Assembly: GCA_020057885.1 (NCBI GenBank)
Contig: JAGVEX010000016.1
Span: 1-55,726, forward strand
Direction: 5' to 3'
Length of the DNA stretch: 55,726 nucleotides
Source of the DNA: a bacterium
Lineage (GTDB): Bacteria > Patescibacteriota > Patescibacteriia > Veblenbacterales > UBA10138
This document shows, one piece after another, positions 22,779-31,112 of the stretch (positions are counted from its first letter, which is position 1; every line of letters starts with the position of its first letter). Both the position numbers and the translations under genes were made by a program. The notes under the pieces are model-generated. The model did not search any database. It was not told the DNA's origin and saw only the letters and a program-made list of their open reading frames with translations.

Positions 22779-22780
22779 AT

Positions 22781-23194
22781 ATGTTAAATCTTTCAGCCAA
22801 AGGGGATTACGGGTTAGTTTTTTTGCAGCAATTAGCCAAATTGCCAAAAGGACAATATTTGGGACTTAGGGAAGTAGCTAATGCTCATAATTTACCCCTT
22901 AAATACTTAGAACAGCTAGCTTATAAATTAGCGCGGGCTGGTGTTGTGGCTAGTCGTGAGGGCAAGAGCGGTGGGTATGCTTTAGTTAAAAAGCCAAGCG
23001 CTATTTCCTTAGGCAAGGTTTTGGAGGTGTTGGAAGGCGGATTATCACCGACTGTATGTGCGGCAGGGTGCAGTTTGTGTTCCCGTCAACAGGCTTGTGA
23101 AAAAAAAACCGGCTGGAAAAAAATTCACCAGCAATTGTATAAAGTAATTTCTAAATATACTTTGGCGGATATATTGTTTAATTCTAAAAAATAA
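22781..23194 (+). CDS. Rrf2-family (IscR/SufR-like) transcriptional regulator
   Basis: A 137-aa protein from ATG 22781. The winged HTH (about 2-75) reads LSAKGDYGLVFLQQLAKLP...LREVANAHNLPLKYLEQLAYKLARAGVVASREGKSGGYALVKKP. The cluster loop has CAAGCSLCSRQQAC: four Cys, compared with three in most Rrf2 proteins, so it could hold an [Fe-S] cluster and sense redox or cluster status. An in-frame TTG start at 22733 is rejected because it is the -35 box. Autorepression through the palindrome 22746-22778 is expected; the downstream targets are sod and suf. Confidence 0.92.
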   Translation: MLNLSAKGDYGLVFLQQLAKLPKGQYLGLREVANAHNLPLKYLEQLAYKLARAGVVASREGKSGGYALVKKPSAISLGKVLEVLEGGLSPTVCAAGCSLCSRQQACEKKTGWKKIHQQLYKVISKYTLADILFNSKK

Positions 23195-23199
23195 TTTTC

Positions 23200-23224
23200 A
23201 AAACTCTTACTCTTAACTCTTACT
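23200..23224 (+). repeat. 25-bp leader repeat, copy 2 (before sod)
   Basis: Identical over 25 bp to 15723-15747. It ends 6 nt before the sod ATG and replaces a Shine-Dalgarno. The sequence is a CTCTTA-rich pyrimidine/A tract. Confidence 0.8.
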
Positions 23225-23230
23225 AAACAT

Positions 23231-23833
23231 ATGTTCGAACTTCCTAAACTTTCATATTCATACGATGCGCTTGAGCCATATATAGATGCCAGTACTATGG
23301 AACTGCATCATTCCAAGCATCACGCCACTTATGTAGCCAAACTCAATGAAGCTTTAGCCAAAGCACCGGAGTGGCAAAATAAAACAATCGAAGAATTACT
23401 TACTTCACTAAATAGTATTCCTGAGAGTATTCGTACCGCGGTAAAAAATCATGGCGGCGGACATTATAACCACTCTTTGTTCTGGAGTATTTTAAAATTA
23501 AATGGTGGCCAAGAGCCTCAGGGCGAATTAGCAAAAGCTATCGCGCGCGATTTTGGCGATTTTGCCAAGTTTCGTGAAATTTTTACCCAAGCAGCTGTTG
23601 GTTTGTTTGGCAGTGGTTGGGTTTGGTTGGTGGCAGATGCCGCAGGCAAGCTTTCTGTAATTACTACATCAAACCAAGAAAGCCCAATTTCTCAGGGATT
23701 AAAATCTCTACTTACACTTGATGTTTGGGAGCATGCTTATTATCTTAAATTCCAAAATCGACGCACCGAATATGCGGAGGCATGGTGGAACGCAGTGAAT
23801 TGGGAAGAGGTTGGCGCCAGATTAAATAAATAA
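23231..23833 (+). CDS. Superoxide dismutase (Fe/Mn family)
   Basis: A 200-aa enzyme converting superoxide to oxygen and peroxide. Metal ligands are in ELHHSKHHATYV (His27 region), GGGHYNHSLFW, and DVWEHAYYLKFQNRRTEYAEAWW (Asp and His). LFGSGWVWLV is a family signature. Fe or Mn preference cannot be told reliably by eye. It stands between the Rrf2 regulator and sufC, 10 bp before sufC, so oxidative defence and cluster assembly appear to be expressed together. Confidence 0.96.
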   Translation: MFELPKLSYSYDALEPYIDASTMELHHSKHHATYVAKLNEALAKAPEWQNKTIEELLTSLNSIPESIRTAVKNHGGGHYNHSLFWSILKLNGGQEPQGELAKAIARDFGDFAKFREIFTQAAVGLFGSGWVWLVADAAGKLSVITTSNQESPISQGLKSLLTLDVWEHAYYLKFQNRRTEYAEAWWNAVNWEEVGARLNK

Positions 23834-23843
23834 AATTATTAAC

Positions 23844-24593
23844 ATGTTGCATTTACTTGAGATTAGGAATCTGCATGTAAAAGTGGGCGACAAAGTAATA
23901 ATTAAGGGCCTTAATCTTATAATAAAGCCGGGAGAAACCCATGCTTTAATGGGGCCTAATGGTTCTGGTAAATCAACTTTATCAGCCGTATTAGCAGGAC
24001 ATCCGTCGTATAAAATAACAGTTGGTTTACTTAGATACTTAGGTAAAAATATTATTAAGCTTGCCCCTGAAAAAAGAGCGGGTAAGGGATTATTTTTGGC
24101 GTTCCAGTATCCGCAGAGCATCCCTGGTCTTTCGGTGGAGGAATTTTTGCGTACGGCTTATAACGCACAAGCAGAAATTAAAAAAAATAAAAAACTGAAT
24201 GTTTTAGAATTCCGTCAGCTCTTGGAGCAGGCCATGGCCGGGCTTAAATTTAAAATTGAATTTTTGTCACGCAGTGTTAATGATGGTTTTTCAGGCGGAG
24301 AGAAAAAACGTTTAGAAATTTTGCAATTAGCAATATTTAAACCCAAGTTAGCAATTTTAGATGAAATTGATTCTGGGTTAGATGTCGATGCGCTTAAACT
24401 GGTCGCGCAAAGCGTGAAGCGTTTGGTTACCGCTAAAATGGCGGTAGTTGTAATTACCCATCATCAACGCATATTGCATTATTTAAAACCAACCAAAGTG
24501 CACGTGATTATGAATGGTAAAATAGTTAAATCAGGCGGCCGCGAATTGATTGCCAAAGTTGAGCGTAGCGGCTACGAGCAATTTATAAGTTAG
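23844..24593 (+). CDS. sufC: Fe-S cluster assembly ATPase SufC
   Basis: A 249-aa soluble ABC-type ATPase. Walker A GPNGSGKST, Q-loop FQYPQSIPGLSVEEFL (typical of SufC), signature FSGGEKKR, Walker B LAILDEIDSGLDVDALK and H-loop ITHH are all present. It powers the SufBC2D scaffold. It starts 10 bp after sod and sufB follows after 14 bp. Confidence 0.97.
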   Translation: MLHLLEIRNLHVKVGDKVIIKGLNLIIKPGETHALMGPNGSGKSTLSAVLAGHPSYKITVGLLRYLGKNIIKLAPEKRAGKGLFLAFQYPQSIPGLSVEEFLRTAYNAQAEIKKNKKLNVLEFRQLLEQAMAGLKFKIEFLSRSVNDGFSGGEKKRLEILQLAIFKPKLAILDEIDSGLDVDALKLVAQSVKRLVTAKMAVVVITHHQRILHYLKPTKVHVIMNGKIVKSGGRELIAKVERSGYEQFIS

Positions 24594-24607
24594 ATGTATA
24601 TAATAAA

Positions 24608-26008
24608 ATGTCTCGGCCGAGCAAAACCATATTGAACGATAAGTATAGTTATGGTTTTCACGATTCAGTGAAGCCAGTTTATTCTTTATCGCGCGGACTT
24701 TCGCAGCGCGTGGTAGAAGAAATATCTTCGCTTAAAGCAGAGCCGGCTTGGATGTTTAAACTTCGTTTAAGAGCCTTGGAGATTTTTAAAAACAAACCAC
24801 TGCCCACTTGGGGTGCGGATCTTTCGAGTATTGATTTTTCTAAAATTTGCTATTATGTAAAACCATCCGAAAGGCGCGAGTCAACCTGGGCCGAAGTGCC
24901 TACCAAAATTAGAAACACTTTTACCAAGCTTGGCATACCGCAGGCCGAGGCTAAATTTTTGGCTGGTGTGGGCGCGCAGTATGATTCCGAAGCTGTGTAT
25001 CATAATTTAAAAACCGAGTGGAAAAAGCAGGGCGTGATATTTTTGGATATGGATTCGGCTTTGCGCGAACATCCTGATATTGTAAAACAATATCTTGGTA
25101 CAGTGGTGCCTCTGGCAGATAATAAATTTGCCAGTCTTAATTCTGCCGTATGGTCAGGTGGTAGTTTTGTTTATGTGCCGCGTGGCGTGCGGGTTAATAT
25201 ACCAATACAAGCTTACTTTAGGTTAAACGCCCAAAATATGGGGCAGTTTGAAAGGACTTTAATTATTGCCGAAGAAGGTAGTTTTGTGCATTACATTGAG
25301 GGTTGTACAGCTCCGGTTTACGCGGTTGATTCGTTGCATTGTGCAGTAGTGGAAATTATTGCCAAGCCATATTCGCACGTGCGGTACACCACTATGCAAA
25401 ATTGGTCCACGGATGTTTATAATTTAGTAACTAAACGGGCGGTAGCTTATGAGGGTGCCACAGTGGAGTGGGTAGATGGTAATTTTGGCAGCAAGGTAAC
25501 CATGAAATATCCTTGTGTGATAATGAAAGAGCGCGGCAGTCGGGTAGATGTGCTGTCACTTGCTTTTGCGGGGGAGGGGCAGTATCAAGATACTGGCACT
25601 AAAGTAATTCATTTGGCTCCTGACACAAGTTCTAATATTGTTTCTAAATCTATTTCACGCGGCGGGCGAGCGAGTTACCGCGGTCTTTTAAAAGTGGCGT
25701 CACAGGCACTTAATGTAAAAAGTAAAATTAAATGTGATGCTTTATTGTTAGATGAAAAATCCCGTTCGGATACTTATCCTACTATACAAATAAATGCGAG
25801 CGACGCGCAAATAGAACACGAAGCTACTGTTTCCAAAGTAGGAGAGGAGCAGTTATTTTATTTACGTTCGCGGGGATTATCTGAAAATGAGGCTTTGTCA
25901 ATGATAGTTTCTGGATTTATAGAACCAGTGGCTAAGGAGTTGCCTATGGAATACGCCGTTGAACTTAATCGTTTAATCAGATTAGAAGTGGATGGAAGTG
26001 TAGGATAA
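24608..26008 (+). CDS. sufB: Fe-S cluster assembly scaffold SufB
   Basis: A 466-aa beta-helix protein. It has SAVWSGGSFVYVPRGVRVNIPIQAYFR, VHYIEGCTAPVY and the C-terminal block KIKCDALLLDEKSRSDTYPTIQINASDAQIEHEATVSKVGEEQLFYLRSRGLSENEA. The Cys of IKCDALLL corresponds to the E. coli Cys405 acceptor. It is full length, unlike its partner SufD. A hairpin with a T-run for the opposite strand follows directly. Confidence 0.97.
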   Translation: MSRPSKTILNDKYSYGFHDSVKPVYSLSRGLSQRVVEEISSLKAEPAWMFKLRLRALEIFKNKPLPTWGADLSSIDFSKICYYVKPSERRESTWAEVPTKIRNTFTKLGIPQAEAKFLAGVGAQYDSEAVYHNLKTEWKKQGVIFLDMDSALREHPDIVKQYLGTVVPLADNKFASLNSAVWSGGSFVYVPRGVRVNIPIQAYFRLNAQNMGQFERTLIIAEEGSFVHYIEGCTAPVYAVDSLHCAVVEIIAKPYSHVRYTTMQNWSTDVYNLVTKRAVAYEGATVEWVDGNFGSKVTMKYPCVIMKERGSRVDVLSLAFAGEGQYQDTGTKVIHLAPDTSSNIVSKSISRGGRASYRGLLKVASQALNVKSKIKCDALLLDEKSRSDTYPTIQINASDAQIEHEATVSKVGEEQLFYLRSRGLSENEALSMIVSGFIEPVAKELPMEYAVELNRLIRLEVDGSVG

Positions 26009-26011
26009 AAA

Positions 26012-26040
26012 AATCATCAACTAGTAGTAAGTTGATGATT
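26012..26040 (-). terminator. Terminator between sufB and the reverse membrane gene
   Basis: AATCATCAACT (26012-26022) and AGTTGATGATT (26030-26040), a perfect 11-bp stem. The T-run of seven lies on the minus strand (complement of A 26007-26013), so it terminates the reverse gene well. In the plus direction no T-run follows and read-through into sufD is possible. Confidence 0.8.
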
Positions 26041-26060
26041 AGGGAAATTATCGCCCTGTA

Positions 26061-26525
26061 TTAAGGCTTAACTATATACATACGATATGCATATTGTGGT
26101 GCAAGAATAATCAAATATTGTATTATTGAGGTAATCATATAATTTTTATGGGTTAGTCCGTCAGTCTTATTCTCTTCACAAATAACTTTGCGAGCCATGA
26201 ATACACATATCATACATAATATAAAAACGAACAATAATAATTGATACATTACGGAATCATTTTTCCATGTAAGCGCACTTGATGGTCCCATAGCAATGAG
26301 CGCGGCCACAAGTAGGGAATTAGGCGTTCCTGTTATGAGTATATAACCCATTGAAAGTATTGAACCAAACACTAATCCCATAGCCATTATATTTAGAAAT
26401 ACCATGACGCTTGTCTGTGGTCCAGTAAAGTACATTATACCTATACCTATCCAAACTGCGATTACATAGAAAATTTGATGTACCATGAACGATGACATCT
26501 TAAATATATTTGAAAAGTACGACAT
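26061..26525 (-). CDS. Hypothetical membrane protein inserted in the suf operon, 154 aa
   Basis: Not recognised. Four to five membrane segments: about 12-30 (MVHQIFYVIAVWIGIGIMYF), 38-60, 64-80, 88-108 and 128-145. GPQTSVMVFLNIMAMGLVFGSILSMG is Gly/Ser rich. It lies on the strand opposite to sufB and sufD and separates them by nearly 600 bp, whereas the other suf genes are a few to about 50 bp apart. Codon choice (ATA-rich) differs from the suf genes. It looks like a late insertion. Confidence 0.7.
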   Translation of the reverse strand: MSYFSNIFKMSSFMVHQIFYVIAVWIGIGIMYFTGPQTSVMVFLNIMAMGLVFGSILSMGYILITGTPNSLLVAALIAMGPSSALTWKNDSVMYQLLLFVFILCMICVFMARKVICEENKTDGLTHKNYMITSIIQYLIILAPQYAYRMYIVKP

Positions 26526-26601
26526 TTTAATTTCTTTCTGTATTTATTTAACATTAGTGGTTTAGTTTCATTTTAAGTTATTTTAGAGTAAACACATCTA
26601 A

Positions 26602-27432
26602 ATGTCAATTTATATCAATTTCGTTGTTAATTCTATGTTACCTAAGAAAATATTTTATAATGTTAAAAAATCTAACACAACTCAACAGTTGACTATTAAA
26701 CCAAGTCGTCAGTCCGTGGCTTATGATTTAAAATTTGAATCGTATTCAGTGGCAGATATTTATATAAAAGAACAAGTTATTGACACTTGTTTTAATATAG
26801 ATATAAAAGATGCCGCCAAAGTTAATTTAATATTAGAAGGAATTTTTGGAAATAATAAGTTTTTTATTAATGTTGGTAAATTAGGAAATTTAGCTTTTAC
26901 TTCCTTTATAGCATCCAAAAAATCAGTCAAACTTTTTTCACAAATTAATTTACAGGGTGATGGAGCGCGGGCTTATCAGCAAGTGTTGGTTTTGGGCAGT
27001 GGTAATAGTCAAAATAATCTAAATTTGGTATTAAATCACAAGGCTCAGAATACTTTTGGCAGATTAATTGTGCGGCGTGTTCAGGCCGAAGGTTCAGCTA
27101 GTTCGCTTTATGGTATGCTTAATATAGAGTCAACAGCACACGGAACAAATAGTTATCTTTCCGATAAAGTTATTCTTTTAGGTAATAAATCAAAGGCCGA
27201 CTCCATTCCAAGTTTAGAAATAAAAACTAATGATGTACAAGCTTCGCACAGTGTTACTATTGCCAAATTATCACCAGAAGAGTTGTTTTATTTACGTAGC
27301 CGTGGGTTGACAGAAGATGCGGCTCGTGCTTTACTTTTAAAAGCGTTTATAGGACCAGTTTTAGTAGATGTGCCGAACGGTTTAAAAGATTCTACAATTA
27401 TTAAATTGTCACAATTGAATACCAAATGTTAA
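26602..27432 (+). CDS. sufD: SufD-like scaffold protein (short)
   Basis: A 276-aa SufBD-family protein, about 150 residues shorter than E. coli SufD; the N-terminal helical part is missing and the beta-helix core is retained. The C-terminal motif SLEIKTNDVQASHSVTIAKLSPEELFYLRSRGLTEDAARALLLKAFIGPV keeps the His (ASH) matching E. coli SufD His360 at the cluster site. ATG 26602 is used; ATG 26635 is an alternative. It overlaps sufS by 7 bp. Which promoter serves it after the reverse gene is unclear. Confidence 0.9.
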   Translation: MSIYINFVVNSMLPKKIFYNVKKSNTTQQLTIKPSRQSVAYDLKFESYSVADIYIKEQVIDTCFNIDIKDAAKVNLILEGIFGNNKFFINVGKLGNLAFTSFIASKKSVKLFSQINLQGDGARAYQQVLVLGSGNSQNNLNLVLNHKAQNTFGRLIVRRVQAEGSASSLYGMLNIESTAHGTNSYLSDKVILLGNKSKADSIPSLEIKTNDVQASHSVTIAKLSPEELFYLRSRGLTEDAARALLLKAFIGPVLVDVPNGLKDSTIIKLSQLNTKC

Positions 27433-28640
27433 AAAATAATATCAAGTCACAATTTCCATTATTGGATTCACCGGAGAATAAAAATCTGGCTTTTTTGGAT
27501 AATGCCGCCTCCACACAAAAGCATGAAAGCGTGCTTAAGGCTATGGATGATTTTTATCGTGGTAGTTATGCCAATATTCATCGTGGTGTGTATCGTTTAG
27601 CTGAGGCGGCTACAGCTGCTTATGAGAACGCCCGCGTTACCATAGCCCAGTTTATAAATGCCGGTGAAGAGGCCGAAATAATTTTTACGCGTAATACTAC
27701 CAACTCACTGAATATGGTAGCGAGTTCAATTTGTCAACAGTTTGCCCCGGGTGATGAAATTTTGCTTACCGAGATTGAACATCATGCCAATTTAGTGCCT
27801 TGGCAGCAAGCGGCTAAACACTATCAATTGAAACTAAAATTTATACCAGTTACTAGTGAAGGACGTTTGGACTTATCAAATATTTCTGATCTTTGTAATA
27901 ATAAAACAAAAGTGGTGGCCGTGAGCGCTATGTCCAATGTTTTGGGCACCATCACCGAATTGGAGCCGATAATTAGCGCGGCTCATAAAGTTGGCGCAGT
28001 AGTAGTGGTAGATGCGGCTCAAGCCGTGCCACATACGCCAATTGATGTTAAAAAATTGGATTGTGATTTTTTAACCTTTAGCGCCCATAAAATGTTTGGC
28101 CCCTCTGGCATTGGTGTGCTTTATGGCAAAAGGAGTTTATTAGAAGCCCTGGAGCCGTTTGAGTTTGGCGGTGGTATGATTAGCGAAGTAACTTGGAATA
28201 GTTCAACTTGGGCTGACATTCCTGAAAAATTTGAAGCAGGCACACCGCCGATCGCAGAAGCTGTTGGTTTGGCCAAGGCAGCTGAGTTTATACAAAGTGT
28301 TGGTTGGGATAATTTTTTATCGCACGAAGCTGAGCTCACAAATTATGGTTTGACAGAACTTACAAAAATTTCTGGCTTGCACTTATTTGGCCCTAGTGAT
28401 GCAAAAAATCGCGGACCAGTTTTTGCTTTTACATTAGATGGTGTTCACCCCCATGATTTAGCCAGTGTGTTGGATGAAAATAATATAGCAGTGCGTTCTG
28501 GGCACCATTGCGCTATGCCCTTGCATCGTAAATTTGAGTTATTGGCCACCACGCGCGCCAGTTGCACTATTTATAATACCAAAGAAGACATTGATAGGTT
28601 AGTGGAAGGAATTAAAAAAGCCCAAAAGCTATTTTGTTAA
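27426..28640 (+). CDS. sufS: Cysteine desulfurase SufS
   Basis: A 404-aa PLP enzyme (class V) releasing sulfur from cysteine. YLDNAAS-type start AFLDNAASTQKHESVL, cofactor Lys in TFSAHKMFGPSGIGVLYGK, and the active Cys in RSGHHCAMPLHR near the C-terminus mark the SufS (group II) type, with ASCTIYNTKEDIDRLV closing. It hands sulfur to the SufU protein encoded next. Confidence 0.97.
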   Translation: MLKNNIKSQFPLLDSPENKNLAFLDNAASTQKHESVLKAMDDFYRGSYANIHRGVYRLAEAATAAYENARVTIAQFINAGEEAEIIFTRNTTNSLNMVASSICQQFAPGDEILLTEIEHHANLVPWQQAAKHYQLKLKFIPVTSEGRLDLSNISDLCNNKTKVVAVSAMSNVLGTITELEPIISAAHKVGAVVVVDAAQAVPHTPIDVKKLDCDFLTFSAHKMFGPSGIGVLYGKRSLLEALEPFEFGGGMISEVTWNSSTWADIPEKFEAGTPPIAEAVGLAKAAEFIQSVGWDNFLSHEAELTNYGLTELTKISGLHLFGPSDAKNRGPVFAFTLDGVHPHDLASVLDENNIAVRSGHHCAMPLHRKFELLATTRASCTIYNTKEDIDRLVEGIKKAQKLFC

Positions 28641-28693
28641 TTTTTCTTTTATTGTTTCGGATTTAGAAATTAGGATTTAGGATTTTAATAGTT

Positions 28694-29050
28694 ATGGATC
28701 TCTATCAGCAGAACATTCTGGATTATTATAAACATCCTCGCAAATCAGGCGAGGTGGCTGGGGCTACCCATCATTGCAAAACTTCCAATCCTTTGTGTGG
28801 TGACAATGTAGAGCTTTGGCTTAAATTAGATGGTAATAAAATTGTTAAGGCTGGCTGGCAGGGTGAGGGTTGTGTATTATCACAAGCTGCTTCGGATATG
28901 TTGTCAGAATATTTAGAGGGTAAAACAATTTTAGAAATTAAAAATATTGATAAAAATGTTTTACTTAAAATGGTGGGAGTGGAGCTTGGGCCGAATAGGT
29001 TAAAATGCGCTCTCTTGCCGCTGGATGCCTTAAGAGAAGCAATTAAATAA
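28694..29050 (+). CDS. sufU: SufU/IscU-type sulfur acceptor protein
   Basis: A 118-aa IscU-fold protein with all three Cys positions: NPLCGDNVELW, GEGCVLSQAASDMLSEYLEGK and RLKCALLPLDALREAI. It is shorter than Bacillus SufU (about 147 aa) and lacks much of the extra insertion typical of Gram-positive SufU. It receives persulfide from SufS or acts as scaffold. Last gene of the suf set; a terminator follows after 12 bp. Confidence 0.93.
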   Translation: MDLYQQNILDYYKHPRKSGEVAGATHHCKTSNPLCGDNVELWLKLDGNKIVKAGWQGEGCVLSQAASDMLSEYLEGKTILEIKNIDKNVLLKMVGVELGPNRLKCALLPLDALREAIK

Positions 29051-29062
29051 ATTTAAAATTAA

Positions 29063-29088
29063 AAAGCCTTTTTATCAAAGGCTTTTTT
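29063..29088 (+). terminator. Intrinsic terminator of the suf operon
   Basis: AAAGCCTTT (29063-29071) pairs with AAAGGCTTT (29077-29085), followed by a T-run to 29088. Confidence 0.88.
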
Positions 29089-29103
29089 GATTATGGTATA
29101 AAA

Positions 29104-29448
29104 CTATTTTTTATATTTACCACCGATTAAACATCCCGCCACACCAATAATGGCATGAAAAAAATGTTCCGGCACTTCTAAGTGAAAAATATCAAAAAAA
29201 TTCGGAAAAGTAAGCCCAAAGCTAAGTAATACCAATCCCATAATACCAGTCGCCGTAGCATAGCGACTACGTGTTTTGTCTGTTGCTTTACCCCAACCAA
29301 GCTGCATACCAATAGCTCCTCCAATCAAATATACAAAGCTTTGCCACAAGTCCAATTGGGCAAAACCTGGAATATGTCCAATAAAGAATCCCCCCAAGCC
29401 CAACAGGAACAAAATTAAGCCAATAATTCGTATATACCATTTAAGCAT
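29104..29448 (-). CDS. Small four-helix membrane protein (DUF4383-like)
   Basis: A 114-aa protein with four membrane segments at about 5-24, 36-52, 66-82 and 94-110. The pattern GHIPGFAQLDLWQSFVYLIGGAIGMQLG (N..HL..G..GL) resembles DUF4383-type proteins, common in CPR and Actinobacteria and of unknown function. It is convergent with sufU and stands alone. Confidence 0.75.
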   Translation of the reverse strand: MLKWYIRIIGLILFLLGLGGFFIGHIPGFAQLDLWQSFVYLIGGAIGMQLGWGKATDKTRSRYATATGIMGLVLLSFGLTFPNFFDIFHLEVPEHFFHAIIGVAGCLIGGKYKK

Positions 29449-29507
29449 ATTTATAGTATAGGAGAGAGTCTTTTTATACTCAAGTTTTTATGATACAATT
29501 TAGCTAT

Positions 29508-30488
29508 ATGAAAAATCAAGTTTGCGTAATTGGAGGTGCAACTTGGGATGTACTTTTTACAACACCCCAAGCCTGTTTGTTGCCGGTTTCAAAAACTAGA
29601 CAAAGTTTTTTGGCTTTTCCCTATGGTAGTAAAGTAGATGCCAAAGATATAACTTATTGTTTTGGCGGTGGTGCGGCCAATGTGAGTATCGGCTTAGCTC
29701 GCTTAGGTGTTAAAGCTAGTATTTTAACATGTGTAGGTAAGGATTGGCGAGGGCAAGAAGTGGCAAAAAATTTACAAAAGCAGAAAGTTGATACTAAGTT
29801 ATTACAATACAATAACAGCGAAACTACTGCCTTGGCATTTATTGTAACCACAGTTGGTGCCCACGATCACGTGGCTTTTGTATCGCGCGGCGCGAGCGGT
29901 AAATTAAAACTGCCAATGTTATTGTCTAAAAAATTTGATTGGTGTTATGCAACTTCAGTATCTGCTCTAAATTGGTACCAAGGACTTAATAGACTATTTA
30001 AACAATTAAAAGAACAAGGCACGAATATTTTTTGGAATCCTGGCGTGGCACAACTTGCCACCGGTCGCAAGCTTAAAAATTTATTACGCTATGTTACAAT
30101 TCTTGATCTTAATAAAGAAGAGGCAGAAATTTTGGCACGCGACTTAAAATTGTCTTACGTAGGCTTAAACGGTTTGTTAAAAGTATTAAAATCTACTGGA
30201 CCATCTGCCGTGCTTATTACCAATGGTGCCAAGGGCGCTTATTTTTATGATGGTAAAAAAATAATTTATCACGCTTCTTTGACGGTAAAATTAGTTAACA
30301 CTACTGGTGCTGGTGATAGCTTTGGTGCTGGGTTTTTGGCTGGTTATTTAAATACTAGAGACATTAAACAAGCTATGCGCTGGGGAATGCTTAATTCAAG
30401 TTCAGTAATTATGCAAGCAGGTGCTCAACGCGGCTTGCTTAATATTAAATCTCTTAAAATTTTTCTTAAAAAATATGGCAGAGCATAA
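29508..30488 (+). CDS. PfkB-family carbohydrate/nucleoside kinase, first copy
   Basis: A 326-aa ribokinase-fold kinase; I use ATG 29508 (MKNQVCVIGGATWDVLF), with ATG 29490 as alternative. FGGGAANVSIGLARLG is the N-terminal substrate signature and NTTGAGDSFGAGFLAGYL the anion hole with catalytic Asp. Sugar or nucleoside specificity cannot be read from sequence. Its end overlaps pduL by 14 bp, tying it to acetate production; the likely role is to feed phosphorylated pentose or hexose into glycolysis. Confidence 0.92.
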   Translation: MKNQVCVIGGATWDVLFTTPQACLLPVSKTRQSFLAFPYGSKVDAKDITYCFGGGAANVSIGLARLGVKASILTCVGKDWRGQEVAKNLQKQKVDTKLLQYNNSETTALAFIVTTVGAHDHVAFVSRGASGKLKLPMLLSKKFDWCYATSVSALNWYQGLNRLFKQLKEQGTNIFWNPGVAQLATGRKLKNLLRYVTILDLNKEEAEILARDLKLSYVGLNGLLKVLKSTGPSAVLITNGAKGAYFYDGKKIIYHASLTVKLVNTTGAGDSFGAGFLAGYLNTRDIKQAMRWGMLNSSSVIMQAGAQRGLLNIKSLKIFLKKYGRA

Positions 30489-31047
30489 GGTATTAATAGA
30501 AGTCTCAGCGCGGCACATTCATTTATCGGCAGAGCATTTGGAAGCCCTTTTTGGCAAAGGTGCCGAGCTCCATGTTTATAAAAAAATATCACAGCCTAAT
30601 CAATTTGCGGCTGTGGAAAAAGTTACACTGGTTGGCCCAAAAGGCAAACTTGATCTTAGGGTGGTTGGCCCTTTGCGTTCCGAGACACAGGCAGAGCTTT
30701 CAGTGTCTGATTGTCGCACCTTAGGCTTGCCTGTGGTTTTGCGTGTTTCTGGAAATTTAGCTGACACTGCTGGCGCAATAATAGAGGGTCCTCAAGGTAA
30801 AGTAGAGCTTAAGCAGGGTGTAATTGTGGCTCAACGTCATTTACATATTAATCCTAAGCAAGCCGCCTTATTCGGTTTAAAGCATGGCGACGTAGTTTCT
30901 GTTAAAACAAATAGCACTAGGCCAGTGACTTTTCACGATGTCTTTGTGCGGAGTAGGGAAGGTGTGGACGAAATGTCATTTATGATAGATACCGACGAGG
31001 CTAACGCCGCAGGTATTAATAGTGGGGAAGAGGGAATTATTATTTAA
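30475..31047 (+). CDS. pduL: Phosphotransacetylase, PduL family
   Basis: ATG 30475 gives 190 aa (MAEHKVLIEVSARHIHLSAEHLEALFG). PduL converts acyl-CoA plus phosphate to acyl phosphate and is unrelated to Pta. Metal-binding histidines are in SARHIHLS and VIVAQRHLHINPKQAALFGLKHGD. There is no N-terminal microcompartment-targeting peptide and no shell-protein gene nearby, so this is the free, fermentative form. It directly precedes ackA. Confidence 0.95.
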   Translation: MAEHKVLIEVSARHIHLSAEHLEALFGKGAELHVYKKISQPNQFAAVEKVTLVGPKGKLDLRVVGPLRSETQAELSVSDCRTLGLPVVLRVSGNLADTAGAIIEGPQGKVELKQGVIVAQRHLHINPKQAALFGLKHGDVVSVKTNSTRPVTFHDVFVRSREGVDEMSFMIDTDEANAAGINSGEEGIII

Positions 31048-31112
31048 CTTTTTTATTTTAGGATTATTTGTACAAACTATTCCGTAATTATATGAGGGAT
31101 GAATCTTTGAAA

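Noticed and set aside
22733-22780. Upstream TTG start for the Rrf2 regulator
   Set aside because: It coincides with the -35 box and would run through the operator palindrome; ATG 22781 begins the conserved domain.
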